Shown: positions 35,443 to 45,213 of the stretch, piece after piece | Position numbering within the stretch: the stretch's first letter is position 1 | Layout of the letters: every line of letters begins with the position of its first letter | Origin: Myxococcales bacterium | GTDB taxonomy: Bacteria; Myxococcota_A; Polyangia; Polyangiales; Polyangiaceae | Reading direction: 5' to 3' | Assembly: GCA_016706225.1 (NCBI GenBank) | Contig: JADJKB010000013.1 | Location: 186,001-250,000, forward strand | Length of the DNA stretch: 64,000 nucleotides | The notes under the pieces: generated by a model | What the model saw: only the letters and a program-made list of their open reading frames with translations | Databases searched by the model: none | Told to the model about the DNA's origin: nothing | Translations under genes and position numbers: made by a program

Positions 35443-36648
35443 TCACACGCGCAAGATGTAGGTGATCTCGGTCTTCACGACGGGTGTGCCCAGGCGCAGC
35501 GCCAACATGCGTGCCCGCACCTCGTCCCCGCGATAGCCGTAAGCGGTCGAGCGCACGTCGCTGATTCGATCGACGGTGCCATCGGGCTTGACGACCTCGA
35601 ATGAGCGCACGTCGCCGATCTCGACCACGCCGCGCACGTGTTCGTACTGCGCAAAGCTGTAGCCGCCGCCGTGCGGGAGCAGGTTGGCCTTCGAGAGCCG
35701 CTCGACCAGCCCGAAGCGCTCGGCCCGGGGACGGAAGCCGGTCTCGTCTAGCGCGGCGGCATCGAAGTTCGGGGTCGGTTTCACCAGGTACGCGGGCAGA
35801 TCGGGGCCCAAGGTCAGCGGGAACAGCTGACCCGACGCCAGATCCGCGTCATCGAAGTAGTAACAGCCGAGGATGGCGTCGTTCATCGCGACCTGGCCCT
35901 GATGGGTGCGGTTCACGATCACGTCGAGCGGCCCCAAGAGCGCGCGGGCCAGAGCCTCGCGGCGGCGCAGGCTGAACTCCTGGCACCACGAGTAGACCGC
36001 ATAGAACTCCTTGGCCTTGTCGCCGGTCAGCACGTGGAGCGGCCCCCACGGGGTGTCCCGGGTCTCCATCAGCTTGCGTAACTCTTCACTTGCGTCCCAG
36101 TAGATGCCCGGACCCTTGGGGGAGCGTTCGCGCGTCTCGTGGCCCGACGAGTGGATGATGGCGAGTTTGTCCGCCTTCGGCGCGTCGTCGCTGTAGCGCT
36201 CGCGCACCTCGCAGATGTCGAGGAAGTGATTGCCCTCGGTCAGGTCGAACTCCACCTCGACGCCGTCGAGCACCAGCGGCTCCGCCGCCAGTTTCTTCGC
36301 GCGCGCTTCAATCTCGGCCGGCGGCGGCGGATCGTGAAGCTCGACGGCGATCATGCCGCAGTGGTTGCTCTTGATGTCGAGCACCGAGAAGTCTCCGGTC
36401 CACTGCACCCGCCCGCCGTAGCCGAAACCCTGAGCCCAGCGGCCGACGTTTCGCGTCACGGTGGCATCCGACGCCCCGATGAACGAAGCGTCCATCGGCA
36501 GACCGAGCTCCCGCTGCACGTGCTGGATCTTGGCGATGCCGAACGGCATGTTCGCCCCACACAGCTGCTCGCCCACGTCCCCCACCCCGGACATGAAGCA
36601 GTGCTCACGGGCGCGCTCGAGGGCCGCTTCTTCGCTGTCGTCTTGCAT
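35443..36648 (-). CDS. Divergent RtcB-like protein
   Basis: 401 residues. No annotated family comes to mind directly, but the order of motifs matches RtcB RNA ligase. FSVLDIKSNHCGMIAVEL (RtcB D...CGM, metal Asp/Cys), LTEGNHFLDICEV (GNHF[IL]EIC), AIIHSSGHETR (LHSGSRG), YAVYSWCQEFSLRRREAL (AVAWAQLFASLNRDAM) and LLPHGGGYSF (SHGAGR, the guanylylated His) fall in the same sequence. RtcB's RKGA motif is replaced (CYYFDDADLASGQ), and the C-terminal Lys is absent (YILRV end). Thus several metal ligands and the nucleophilic His are kept but parts of the GTP site differ. No rtcA or RNA-repair neighbour is seen. Confidence 0.7.
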   Translation of the reverse strand: MQDDSEEAALERAREHCFMSGVGDVGEQLCGANMPFGIAKIQHVQRELGLPMDASFIGASDATVTRNVGRWAQGFGYGGRVQWTGDFSVLDIKSNHCGMIAVELHDPPPPAEIEARAKKLAAEPLVLDGVEVEFDLTEGNHFLDICEVRERYSDDAPKADKLAIIHSSGHETRERSPKGPGIYWDASEELRKLMETRDTPWGPLHVLTGDKAKEFYAVYSWCQEFSLRRREALARALLGPLDVIVNRTHQGQVAMNDAILGCYYFDDADLASGQLFPLTLGPDLPAYLVKPTPNFDAAALDETGFRPRAERFGLVERLSKANLLPHGGGYSFAQYEHVRGVVEIGDVRSFEVVKPDGTVDRISDVRSTAYGYRGDEVRARMLALRLGTPVVKTEITYILRV

Positions 36649-36792
36649 GTGACCGGATGCGTAGTACGGCGCCGGCGCGCCGACCAGCGGGGGACGGACC
36701 GAAGCGGGTCAAGTCTGCGGAAAGCGTTTGCCCCCGAGGACAGCCCGGCGCTCTCAGCGGAGAGGTGGGGCTCGCCAAGCTTGTGAAATGGC

Positions 36793-36820
36793 AAAAGGCC
36801 CGCACCTTCCGGCACGGGCC
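36793..36820 (-). terminator. Intrinsic terminator of the 36850-37872 lipoprotein gene
   Basis: On the minus strand the sequence reads ggcccgtgcc-ggaa-ggtgcgggcc followed by tttt. The stem has 8 Watson-Crick and 2 G-T pairs closed by a GGAA tetraloop. It begins 30 bases after the stop codon at 36850 and is the clearest intrinsic terminator in the window. Confidence 0.85.
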
Positions 36821-36849
36821 CAGCGCCCGAGTAACGCGCGACCTCAGCC

Positions 36850-37872
36850 TCAGATCGCGGGCGCCGAGGCGAACGCGCAGAGCGAGGCTTCACCCTCCTT
36901 CGACTGGTAGTTCACGCTGTCTTCGTAATACACACGATAAAAGTCCGAGCCCCAACACTCGACCGCCTTGACCGTACCGGGATCGGTCGGGACGTCGCCG
37001 CCCGAGAGCGTGATGTCCGCGCGACCCGCGCCGGTTCCGTTCCACTGGCTGAGGATCGAGATGTCCTCTTTCTGCGTGGCGTTGCTGTCGTCTGCGTCGG
37101 CGTAGGCATCGACCTTCAGCGTGCCGGTGCCGTCCGCGAGGCTGTCGCTCGCGACCGTGTACCAGCTGTCGTCGTTGCTCGGCGTCACCTCGGCCTTGAT
37201 GCTGCGCGGCTGGGAGAACAGGTTGGTCGTGATGTCCGGCGGCAGATCATGCGTGATCTTGATCTTGCCGCTCGAGTCTCCGTCCTGGTTGAACGGGTCG
37301 AGCTCGTAGGCCACGTCGAGATCGATCGTGAACGTGCCGTCGCCGTGGCTCGCGTGACCTTTGCCGAAGCCGGTCCCGAAGAGCACACTCTTGAACTCGC
37401 CGTCGTTCGACGAAGCCTTGGGCCGCCCTTCCAGCCGGTACTCGTACTCTTTTTCCCCGACCTCCGTGACCCGGAACCGATACGTCACCGGCTCGAGGGA
37501 GTCGGTCCACGGGCCCCACACGGCCTCCTTCGAGTCGACGCTGGTGGGCTGGGTGTGAACGATGATCCAGACGCTGCCCAGGATGGCCGCGGTGACCTGG
37601 TTGACGCCCTTGCGAACGTGGCGTGTGAAACCGTAGTACTTGGCCCACGGCCCGCTGGCCCACGGCTCGTCCGCCTGGATGCTCTGGCCCGACGCCCCGC
37701 CGCTCTTTTGGGCGTCCTCGGGTCCCGAGACCTTCACGTGGTCGGCCTCGGGGATCGCCTCTTGAAACTTCGAGACGTCGTCCTTCTCCTGCAGCACACA
37801 GGCCGGTATCAACGCCGCCGCCAGGACGAATGCCCCGACCTTCGAAACCCCACGCTTGATGCTGTTGTTCAT
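36850..37872 (-). CDS. Lipoprotein of unknown function
   Basis: 340 residues from ATG 37872 (MNNSIKRGVSKVGAFVLAAA), lipobox ALIPAC. The mature part opens with an acidic helix and contains a predicted beta-rich domain (FTRHVRKGVNQVTAAILGSV; TYRFRVTEVGEKEYEYRLEG; GTFTIDLDVAYELDPFNQDG, an Asp/Asn-rich loop that could bind Ca). No family recognised. A ribosome-binding-like ggagcaagg lies just upstream of the ATG, and a strong intrinsic terminator follows. It appears monocistronic. Confidence 0.75.
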   Translation of the reverse strand: MNNSIKRGVSKVGAFVLAAALIPACVLQEKDDVSKFQEAIPEADHVKVSGPEDAQKSGGASGQSIQADEPWASGPWAKYYGFTRHVRKGVNQVTAAILGSVWIIVHTQPTSVDSKEAVWGPWTDSLEPVTYRFRVTEVGEKEYEYRLEGRPKASSNDGEFKSVLFGTGFGKGHASHGDGTFTIDLDVAYELDPFNQDGDSSGKIKITHDLPPDITTNLFSQPRSIKAEVTPSNDDSWYTVASDSLADGTGTLKVDAYADADDSNATQKEDISILSQWNGTGAGRADITLSGGDVPTDPGTVKAVECWGSDFYRVYYEDSVNYQSKEGEASLCAFASAPAI

Positions 37873-38053
37873 GATTCCTTGCTCCCGGCTCGCGGACGTC
37901 CTCTTCAAGGACCGGGCCAGCGCAAAGGACGCGGGATTTTCGCGACTTCTCCCCGTAGGCGTGGACGCTGGGACCCAGCCCTGCGCGTGAACCGGGGTTC
38001 TCGTACGGGCTTTTTTCCCCCGGGCAGCCCGTGCGATATCCTCGCTCACCCCG

Positions 38054-41000
38054 ATGCGCGGCCGCATCAATCCAGCCTCCGCCCTCTTGGCGCTTGGCAG
38101 GCTGACCGATCCATCCGATCGGGCGGCGAACTTCCGCCAGGCGGTGGCGGCCCTCGGGCAGAACATGCGGGTCACGGGGCCGCCTCCGCTGGACGGCGCC
38201 GATCCGGCCGTGTTGGTCCGGGCATGTCAGGTCGCGCTCGAAGCGCGCCTCCCGGACGATCTGGACTTCATCGCTCCGGGACCCGGCACGGTCGCGCTGT
38301 ACGAGATCATGATGGCCTTGCCTCCCGGCGCCGAGCGCCGCGAGTTCGGCCGGCGGGTGTTGACGCGACTCTACGAAGGCACGGCCAACACCTTTGCCGC
38401 CATCGCGACGCGCATGGCCCTCGGCTCTGGCAAGGCCCTCGAGCCTGCCACCATGCGAGCTCGGGTCGGTTTGTTGATCGACGTGCCGATTGGCTCCGAT
38501 GTCGACGCGGACGCGCTCGCGCTCACTCTCGCGACCCGACGCGAGATGGCCGAACGCTGGGTGGTTCGCCCCTCGTTCGGGGCGTTGCCGGCGCGGCGCA
38601 TGGCGGCGCGCATTCTGGAGCGTGCGGCCCGCGAGGCCGTGATGCGCTCCCAGCAGGGTGATCCCCTGCCCCGCGAGCTCCTGGCCGGCGAGCTGGTGCG
38701 GCCGGCGCGGCGTCGACTGCTCGCCGATCGCGAGCCGCTGGTGTGGCGACACGCGGCGGTGTCACGCGGCCTACTCGCCACGGTGGACCAGCAGCTGCGG
38801 GAACAGATCGATCTCGCGCTCGATCCGGAGCTGTCGCCTACCGAGTGGCGGCGCGCGGCGGTGTCCCTCGTCGCGACGATCGCGGCCGATCCGACCGGTG
38901 GTCTCAAGGCGTGTGTGCGGCTGTTGAAGAGCGACGTTTTGCGCAAAGATCCCGGCGTCGCCGCTACCATGGTGTGGGGCCTCGGCCCGGCCATCGAGAC
39001 GGAGCCGGACGCAGCGGAGCAGCTGCTCGATCTGATCGCGGCGTCGCGCCGCCCGGACGTGGCGGAGGCGGTGGCGCAGCTCTTCACCGAGCTGGGACCG
39101 TCCCACTTCGGCGATCGCGCCGCCGACATGCTGCGCGCCGTGCTGGTCTCCAAGCTCGACGGGGACACAACGGCAATGCGTGGCACGACGGAGCGCACGC
39201 TCGCCGCCCTCGACCGCGATCGCGGGGCCGAGGGACTCGGTGAGGCGCTGCGCCGAGCGATGGTGGCCTTCGAGACCGAGGGTGCTCGCGCCGCCTTCGA
39301 TCACGCGACGCTGGCCCAGGGCAGCATCGAAGCGGCGCTCGGGCAGCTCTGCCAGCTCGACGCCCACGACGAAAACTCACTGCCGGAAGCCCTGGCACTC
39401 CTGTCAGCCCTCGACGGTGTCGCGCTGGAGTCCAATCGGCTCTCGGATCTGCTCTTGCTCGGCAGGCGTCCGGGCGACAGCGACGCGAGTCTGCCCGAGA
39501 TGGATCGCATCTACGATCGTCTCGGGAGCTGGCTGCTTGACGCCGAGGAGAGAGAGCTCGACGCCGCGTGGTCGCGCCTCGGCTCATTCGGAAATCAGCG
39601 CCGACTGCGTGCGTTGCTCCACCTGATCGACGCCGAGACCGCCCACGGGGATACCGACGACGCAGGGCTGCGTCTGCGCGTGCGCGTGCGTCGCAGCCTG
39701 GACGTCCTGATCCGCCGACTCGCCGCCGGACCGGACGCCTCGGTGCACCGCATCGTCTGCGCCACGCTCGCCCGGGCCTGTGACGCGGCAGTGCGGGAGG
39801 GCGTCGCCGAACCGAGCGACGTGTTCCTCTTGATCGGCGACCGGCTGGGCGATCGTCAATCGATCGCCACGCTGGGCGAGGCCTCGACCAACGAAGACGT
39901 GAGCGCGGTGCTCCGCTCGTACGCGGGCTTCCTGGATCCCAAGGGCGCCGAGCCGCAAGCGTCCCGCTCGGACGGGACCTTCGACACGGAGACGGCCAGC
40001 CTGGCGAGCCACGAGAGCATCGCAACCGCCGCGCGCCGGGTGCTTCGGCTGAGTGTGGGGCTCTCCGCCGGCGGCTCCCATCGCGCTGAAGCGCTGCGTG
40101 GCACCGTGCTCAGTCTGGCGCGTTCACTCGAGGCGGTGGTCGCGGCGCGTGGGCTGCCTGACGTGATCGATCAGGGGGCCGGGACCTCGACCATCGTCGA
40201 GCTCGAGTCGGCGCTCGACGCTCTGCGCACGCTGCTTTCAGGCGCGCGGCGGCGAGTCTTGGATCTGGAACCCGATGTCGCCGAGGTCGTCGCCGATGTG
40301 CCGGCGCTCTCCCTGCTCCTCGAGCGCGCCATCAGCGCGTCCGTGCCACCCAACGCCGACCAGCTGGCAGCGGCCGAGGTCGAGCTGTTGCGTGACCTCC
40401 CGAAGGCGCTCGCGCTCGCGGTGTCCGGCGTGCTCACGAGAGTGCGGGAGCTGCCGGCGCTCGCCCCCACCGACGTGGTTGCCATTCCGCTCGGTCGGCG
40501 CCGAGCGGAGCTGCCCGACTGGCTCCTGCCCCGGCGCACACTGGGCGCTTTCTACGTCGTGCGTCCGCTCGGAGCCGGCGGCGTCAGCTCGGTGTTCGTC
40601 GCCCGCCGCCTGGAAGAGCGGCACGACAACAAGGCCGAGAGTTTTGCCCTGAAGGTGCCGCACTTCGATCCGAGCACTGCACGCAGCCTGTCCGAGCAAG
40701 AGTTCATGCAGATGTTCCGCGACGAGGCTGGTGCACTTTTGTCGTTGCCCCAGCACGAGAACATCGCGCGCTTCGTGACCTTCGACATGGCCGCGCGGCC
40801 GAAGCCCATCTTGGTGATGGAGTTGATCCGGGGCGTCGGACTCGATCGACTGATCCGCAGTCGTTCGCTGACCGTCGAGCGTGCGTTTCAGTACCTGGAC
40901 GGGATCCTGGCAGGCCTCGACGCCATGCACGGCGCCGGCGTCGGTCACCTGGACGTGAAACCGTCGAACGTGATCTTGCGCGACGGCGACGTGCCCGTGC

Positions 41001-41434
41001 TCGTGGACTTTGGTTTGAGCGGACGCAAGCTGCGCCCGGGCTGCGGCACGGTCGAGTACTGTTCCCCGGAGGTGATCGGCATCGTCCCGGACGACCACAC
41101 CCCGACGCCGCTGGCGGCGGACGTCTACGCCTTTGCGTGTATGGCGTTCGAGGTGCTCGCGGGGCGCTCGCTGTTCGAGGCCAAGGACGAGACCGCCTCC
41201 TTGGCTCTGCACCTGGCCCACGATGGCTGGCCCGAGCGGCTGGCGGCGCTGTCGAAATTGCCGTCCCTCTCCGAGGTCAGCGTGGTCTTGGCTGCCTCCC
41301 TGCGACACGACTCGCGTGCACGACCCAGCGTCAGCGAGGTCCGTAACGCTCTCGCGCACGCCGGGCGAGCGCTCTCGCGCGCGCCGTGGCCCCTCGGGCA
41401 TCAGGCGCGGGAGCCGGCGAGCGCGGGGCAGTGA
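38054..41434 (+). CDS. Large protein with C-terminal Ser/Thr kinase domain
   Basis: 1126 residues. The first ~820 are almost all helical, with repeated Ala/Leu/Arg/Glu-rich helices that look like HEAT- or armadillo-type solenoid. The C-terminal ~260 residues are a Hanks-type kinase: VVRPLGAGGVSSVFVAR (glycine loop), FALKVPHFD (Lys), VGHLDVKPSNVIL (catalytic loop with HLD in place of HRD), VLVDFGLSG (DFG) and CSPEVIG. This order, kinase at the C-terminus of a long solenoid with no transmembrane helix, is unusual for bacteria. The stop overlaps the next gene (GTGA), so it is probably cotranscribed with a lipoprotein and a transporter. Confidence 0.85.
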   Translation: MRGRINPASALLALGRLTDPSDRAANFRQAVAALGQNMRVTGPPPLDGADPAVLVRACQVALEARLPDDLDFIAPGPGTVALYEIMMALPPGAERREFGRRVLTRLYEGTANTFAAIATRMALGSGKALEPATMRARVGLLIDVPIGSDVDADALALTLATRREMAERWVVRPSFGALPARRMAARILERAAREAVMRSQQGDPLPRELLAGELVRPARRRLLADREPLVWRHAAVSRGLLATVDQQLREQIDLALDPELSPTEWRRAAVSLVATIAADPTGGLKACVRLLKSDVLRKDPGVAATMVWGLGPAIETEPDAAEQLLDLIAASRRPDVAEAVAQLFTELGPSHFGDRAADMLRAVLVSKLDGDTTAMRGTTERTLAALDRDRGAEGLGEALRRAMVAFETEGARAAFDHATLAQGSIEAALGQLCQLDAHDENSLPEALALLSALDGVALESNRLSDLLLLGRRPGDSDASLPEMDRIYDRLGSWLLDAEERELDAAWSRLGSFGNQRRLRALLHLIDAETAHGDTDDAGLRLRVRVRRSLDVLIRRLAAGPDASVHRIVCATLARACDAAVREGVAEPSDVFLLIGDRLGDRQSIATLGEASTNEDVSAVLRSYAGFLDPKGAEPQASRSDGTFDTETASLASHESIATAARRVLRLSVGLSAGGSHRAEALRGTVLSLARSLEAVVAARGLPDVIDQGAGTSTIVELESALDALRTLLSGARRRVLDLEPDVAEVVADVPALSLLLERAISASVPPNADQLAAAEVELLRDLPKALALAVSGVLTRVRELPALAPTDVVAIPLGRRRAELPDWLLPRRTLGAFYVVRPLGAGGVSSVFVARRLEERHDNKAESFALKVPHFDPSTARSLSEQEFMQMFRDEAGALLSLPQHENIARFVTFDMAARPKPILVMELIRGVGLDRLIRSRSLTVERAFQYLDGILAGLDAMHGAGVGHLDVKPSNVILRDGDVPVLVDFGLSGRKLRPGCGTVEYCSPEVIGIVPDDHTPTPLAADVYAFACMAFEVLAGRSLFEAKDETASLALHLAHDGWPERLAALSKLPSLSEVSVVLAASLRHDSRARPSVSEVRNALAHAGRALSRAPWPLGHQAREPASAGQ

Positions 41435-41979
41435 GCCTGAGCCAGCAGAGTCGGGCGTGGCTCGTTGCGGGCGCGCTGAGCTCGATCGGTTGCAGTCGCC
41501 CGCAAGCGCCGAACCTCCACGTCGAGGTCGGCATCGCCGACGAAGAGCGCCTGGAGCTCAGGCCCGAGTCGTCGTTCGCCGAATACGTCGAGCTGCGAGG
41601 CCTCCGGCACGAGCTCCGGCTGAGCCTCGCGGGCTACGCCACGTCGTGCGACTCGTTTCGCCCTCCCCCACCCGGTCGCGCACTCGTGAGTGTGGTGATC
41701 ACCTCACCGCCTGGTGAACCACCTCGCGCGCAGACCTACCCTCACGCTGGCCCGACGGATCGATCGAGCTCGCTGCCCGGCGTGCGCATCGGCTCCCGCG
41801 CCTATCAGCTGCCACCGGGCGGCGGGATTACCTTGCGGAAGATCGATCTCACGATGCAGGGCGTCGTCGAGGGTGAGCTCGACTTTCAATCGCCCGGCAA
41901 CTCCACGGAGCCCGCCCGCACCGTGCGCGGGCGCTTCGTCGCGCACCTCTGCAGGGTCACCCGCGCGGAGACCGAATGA
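41431..41979 (+). CDS. Lipoprotein of unknown function
   Basis: 182 residues from GTG 41431, which overlaps the kinase stop by 4 bp. The signal peptide is short (WLVAGALSSIGC, lipobox). The mature region contains acidic/charged segments (VEVGIADEERLELRPESSFA) and a C-terminal strand-rich part (GVVEGELDFQSPGNST; RGRFVAHLCRV). No family recognised. Its ATGA overlap with the MFS gene makes a three-gene transcription unit with the kinase upstream likely. Confidence 0.7.
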   Translation: MSLSQQSRAWLVAGALSSIGCSRPQAPNLHVEVGIADEERLELRPESSFAEYVELRGLRHELRLSLAGYATSCDSFRPPPPGRALVSVVITSPPGEPPRAQTYPHAGPTDRSSSLPGVRIGSRAYQLPPGGGITLRKIDLTMQGVVEGELDFQSPGNSTEPARTVRGRFVAHLCRVTRAETE

Positions 41980-43166
41980 GCCTGCGCGCCGCGTTCGGAC
42001 TCGACCCCGAATCGGTCCCGACGGTGCGACGCCTGTCCGCGCTCCTGATGCTCACGACCGGCGCCGAGATCCTGGTAGAAGGGGTAGTTTTGTCGGCGTT
42101 TCTGGCGCGGATTGGCGCATCCGCATTGCCCACGGCGCTGGCGCTCCGGGCCGTGGTCGAGGTGGTCGCCTCGCTCCTGCTCGAGCGCGGGCTGTCCAGG
42201 AGAGCCCCAGGCCGGGCGATGCTCGTGGTCGTCGTCCTGGGCATGCTGGTGTTCGGCGGCTCGGCCGTCGCGCTCTCGAGCGCAGCGGGGCTGTACACCG
42301 CGTACGTTGCGGTCAGCGTCATCGCACGCGTCAAGACCATTCACTTTGGAGTGCTGTCGCTGGCGGCGCTGTCGGGGCCGAGCGCGGCTCGGGCGTTACC
42401 GGTGGTCCAGGCCGGCGGCCGGCTGGGCGGTGTGTTTGCGGGCCCAGTGATCGCGTTCAGCGGCCCGGTCGTCGGTGCCCCTTGGATGCTCGCGCTGGGA
42501 GCGCTCCTCTACGCCATTGCGCTGGTGTTTTCGTTGCGCTCCCGGGTCGTCTTGCCCGATGCGGGGCCCGTGTCCGCGGTCGAACCCACCGACGCGAGCG
42601 GCTCACGTCTGCTGCGGGCCATCGTGCTCGGTGCGATCGCCCTCGCCCTGGGTCGCTTGGCCCTCGTGAGCCAGAGCGGTGCGATCTTGGAGCGGGCCTA
42701 CGGTGAGGCGGACCTGAACCGTGTGCTCGGCATGTACTTCAGTGCGGCGAACCTGCTGGCCTTCGTCCTGCAAGCTTTCGTCGTTGGACGCGTGCTGGGA
42801 GCCGGCGGGCTGCCGCTCTTGAACGCAGGCTGGGCGGGTCTCTACCTGGCCGCGCAGAGCTGGCTCAGCTTCGGCCCGCCGTCGGTCGTCGGCGCGCTGT
42901 CGGCGCGCTGGGTGGAGAGTGAGCTCAGGAATGCGGTGCGAACCCCGGTCGCCAATCTGCTCTACGAGGCCATCCCGGAACGACGCCGGGCCTTCGCCCG
43001 CACCCTGGTCATCGGCGTCGCGGTCCCCTTGGCCTCGCTGGTCGGGGGCCTCGGCCTCCGCTTCTTCGATGGCCACCCGACCGCGCTCGGAACCCTCGGA
43101 TTTGCCGCAGCGGTCGTGATCCTCCTGACGACGGGGGCACAAAACCGCGCTTGGCGCCGGGTCTAG
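41976..43166 (+). CDS. MFS/ATP-ADP-carrier-like transporter
   Basis: 396 residues with about 11 hydrophobic segments. AGGRLGGVFAGPVIAFSGPV in the middle and NLLYEAIPERRRAFARTLVI followed by GVAVPLASLVGGLG at the C-terminal side resemble MFS-type nucleotide-carrier-like proteins found in many Proteobacteria. True ATP/ADP translocase activity is not implied. No substrate clue. It starts ATGA over the preceding lipoprotein gene and ends 58 bp before a chemoreceptor gene. Confidence 0.75.
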   Translation: MSLRAAFGLDPESVPTVRRLSALLMLTTGAEILVEGVVLSAFLARIGASALPTALALRAVVEVVASLLLERGLSRRAPGRAMLVVVVLGMLVFGGSAVALSSAAGLYTAYVAVSVIARVKTIHFGVLSLAALSGPSAARALPVVQAGGRLGGVFAGPVIAFSGPVVGAPWMLALGALLYAIALVFSLRSRVVLPDAGPVSAVEPTDASGSRLLRAIVLGAIALALGRLALVSQSGAILERAYGEADLNRVLGMYFSAANLLAFVLQAFVVGRVLGAGGLPLLNAGWAGLYLAAQSWLSFGPPSVVGALSARWVESELRNAVRTPVANLLYEAIPERRRAFARTLVIGVAVPLASLVGGLGLRFFDGHPTALGTLGFAAAVVILLTTGAQNRAWRRV

Positions 43167-43224
43167 CCCTGGAAGGCGCAGGGATTTTACAGGCCGACCC
43201 AGTGAGAGGTAGCGTCTCGGCCCG

Positions 43225-45213
43225 ATGCGCGGGCCAAAGCTCAGTGTGCGGGGCAAGATCGTCGGCACGATCATCGCCGTCTCGGTGGTCGTGCTGGCTC
43301 TCGGAGCGTGGGCGGCGTTTCGCGCGGTGACCAGCACCGGCGGGCGCGGTGGACCGGTGCTCGAGAAACACTACGAGCGCTACAAGTCGAGCCTCGCCAG
43401 CCTCGGCACCGGCGACTACGCCATCGCCCGCATCATTGCCGGCGATCCGGCCTTGACCCAGGCGCTCGACGGCGGCGACGCGACCGAGGCGGCCAAGCGC
43501 CTGGTCGAACCCCTGCAGAGCACCATCGCGCCAGATCTGATCGTGATCTCCGACGCCGCGGGGACCACGATCCAGGGCGCAGGTCTCAAGACCCTGCCGA
43601 GCAGCGAGTACCGCGCGATGCGGCTCTACTCCGATCTTCGGGACGGCAAGCCGGTGCGGGGAAAGATCGCGCTGATCAACGGCAAGGCCTATCGGGTCTC
43701 CGGCGCAACGATCCGCCGCACCGATGCGCCGGCCCCGGGCGCTCCGCCTGTGGAGCGCATCGTGGGCACGGTCTTGATCGCCACCCAGCTCGACTCGTGG
43801 TTCGGGGACGTGGCCGCCAACAGCGGCAGTGACAAGCCGGAAAAACAACACCGCTTTGCGCTGGTCGCCGGCGACAAGGTCGTTGCGAGCGCCCTCGGCA
43901 AGGATGAAAAAGAAGGCCTCGCCGAGGCGGTAAAGACTCCCAAGACCGCCAAGGAAGGCGAAGAAGACGTCCCGATCCTGGAGTTCAACGGCAAGACCTG
44001 GGACGTGTGGAGTGAGCCCGTCCGCGGCTACGAGCGCAACGGCGACCCCGACGGAAACAAGATCGGCACGCTCTACATGGTGCGCACCCGGGAGCACCAG
44101 GCGGCGAAGATCCGCGACGCAGTCGGCGACATGGCCGTGGTGTTCGCCATCGCGCTTGGTGTTGCGCTGCTGGTGGGTTACCTGCTCGCGGTCCAGATCA
44201 CCCGGCCGCTGCGCCGGTACATCGAAGCCACGGAAGATCTGACCCGCGGTCGAGCGGATCTGTCGAAGCGCCTCGACGTCGAGACCAGCGATGAGCTCGG
44301 GGTTCTGGCCGGCAACCTCAACCGCATGTTCGCCAAGATCCACAGCCTGGCGGCGAGTGTGCAGCGCACGGCGTTCCAGGTGAATGCGTCGAGCGGTGAG
44401 ATCTCCAGCGTGAGCAAGCAGATGCTCGACGGGGCCAAGGAGCAGGCCGGGAAGATCTCCAACTCGACGGCCGCCGTGACGGAGCTGAGCTCGTCCATCC
44501 AGCAGGTGGCAGAGAACGCCGCCGAGGCGACCCGCACCGCGAAACAGAGCGGCGAGGCCGTCACCCGCGCCATCCAGCGCCTGCAGCAGATCCGCCGCGT
44601 CGTCGAGGAGGCGGCTCAGCGCATCAGCACCCTCGGTGAGAGCGGCAAGCGAATTGGCAACATCGTCGAGGTGATCCGCCAGATCAGCGAGCAGACCACG
44701 ATGCTGGCGCTGAACGCGGCCATCGAGGCGGCCCACGCGGGGGAACACGGTCGCGGGTTTGCGGTCGTCGCCGACGAGGTCAGCTCGCTGGCCAAGCGCA
44801 CCGGACAGAGCGCCCGCGACATCGAGGATCTGATCGCGACCATCCGCGATCAGACCACCGAGGCGGTGAACGTGATGTCGGACGGCACACGCGTGGTGGA
44901 GGAGGGCACGGGCCTGGTGGAGACCACGCTCGCGGATCTGAAGACGCTGATCAGCGTGGTGGACGACACCGCCGCCGCCGTCCAAGAGCAGGCCATTGCC
45001 TCCGACGAGATCGCCCGCAACATGGACGCCGTTCAGCGCATCGCCACGGCGGTGCTGTCGTCGAGCGAAAACGCCGTGGCTCAGGGTGACGCGCTCCAGA
45101 AGCTCGCTGACGAGCTCGAGGAGAGTGTGCGGGGATTCAAGATCGACACCGAGCGCGCGTTGCTCGACGAGGAGGAGCTCAAAGCGCTCCCCGAGGCCAA
45201 GAAGAGCTCATGA
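43225..45213 (+). CDS. Methyl-accepting chemotaxis protein
   Basis: 662-residue transmembrane chemoreceptor. TM1 ([18 protein letters not shown]) at ~12-30, an extracytoplasmic sensor of ~270 residues of the single/double-Cache sort, and TM2 ([20 protein letters not shown]) at ~302-322. A HAMP domain ([16 protein letters not shown]) leads into the signalling domain, whose hairpin tip reads [20 protein letters not shown]. The C-terminus ends KSS without a CheR/CheB-tethering pentapeptide. No che genes are adjacent; in myxobacteria such receptors may feed Frz/Che-like pathways elsewhere. Confidence 0.93.
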   Translation: MRGPKLSVRGKIVGTIIAVSVVVLALGAWAAFRAVTSTGGRGGPVLEKHYERYKSSLASLGTGDYAIARIIAGDPALTQALDGGDATEAAKRLVEPLQSTIAPDLIVISDAAGTTIQGAGLKTLPSSEYRAMRLYSDLRDGKPVRGKIALINGKAYRVSGATIRRTDAPAPGAPPVERIVGTVLIATQLDSWFGDVAANSGSDKPEKQHRFALVAGDKVVASALGKDEKEGLAEAVKTPKTAKEGEEDVPILEFNGKTWDVWSEPVRGYERNGDPDGNKIGTLYMVRTREHQAAKIRDAVGDMAVVFAIALGVALLVGYLLAVQITRPLRRYIEATEDLTRGRADLSKRLDVETSDELGVLAGNLNRMFAKIHSLAASVQRTAFQVNASSGEISSVSKQMLDGAKEQAGKISNSTAAVTELSSSIQQVAENAAEATRTAKQSGEAVTRAIQRLQQIRRVVEEAAQRISTLGESGKRIGNIVEVIRQISEQTTMLALNAAIEAAHAGEHGRGFAVVADEVSSLAKRTGQSARDIEDLIATIRDQTTEAVNVMSDGTRVVEEGTGLVETTLADLKTLISVVDDTAAAVQEQAIASDEIARNMDAVQRIATAVLSSSENAVAQGDALQKLADELEESVRGFKIDTERALLDEEELKALPEAKKSS

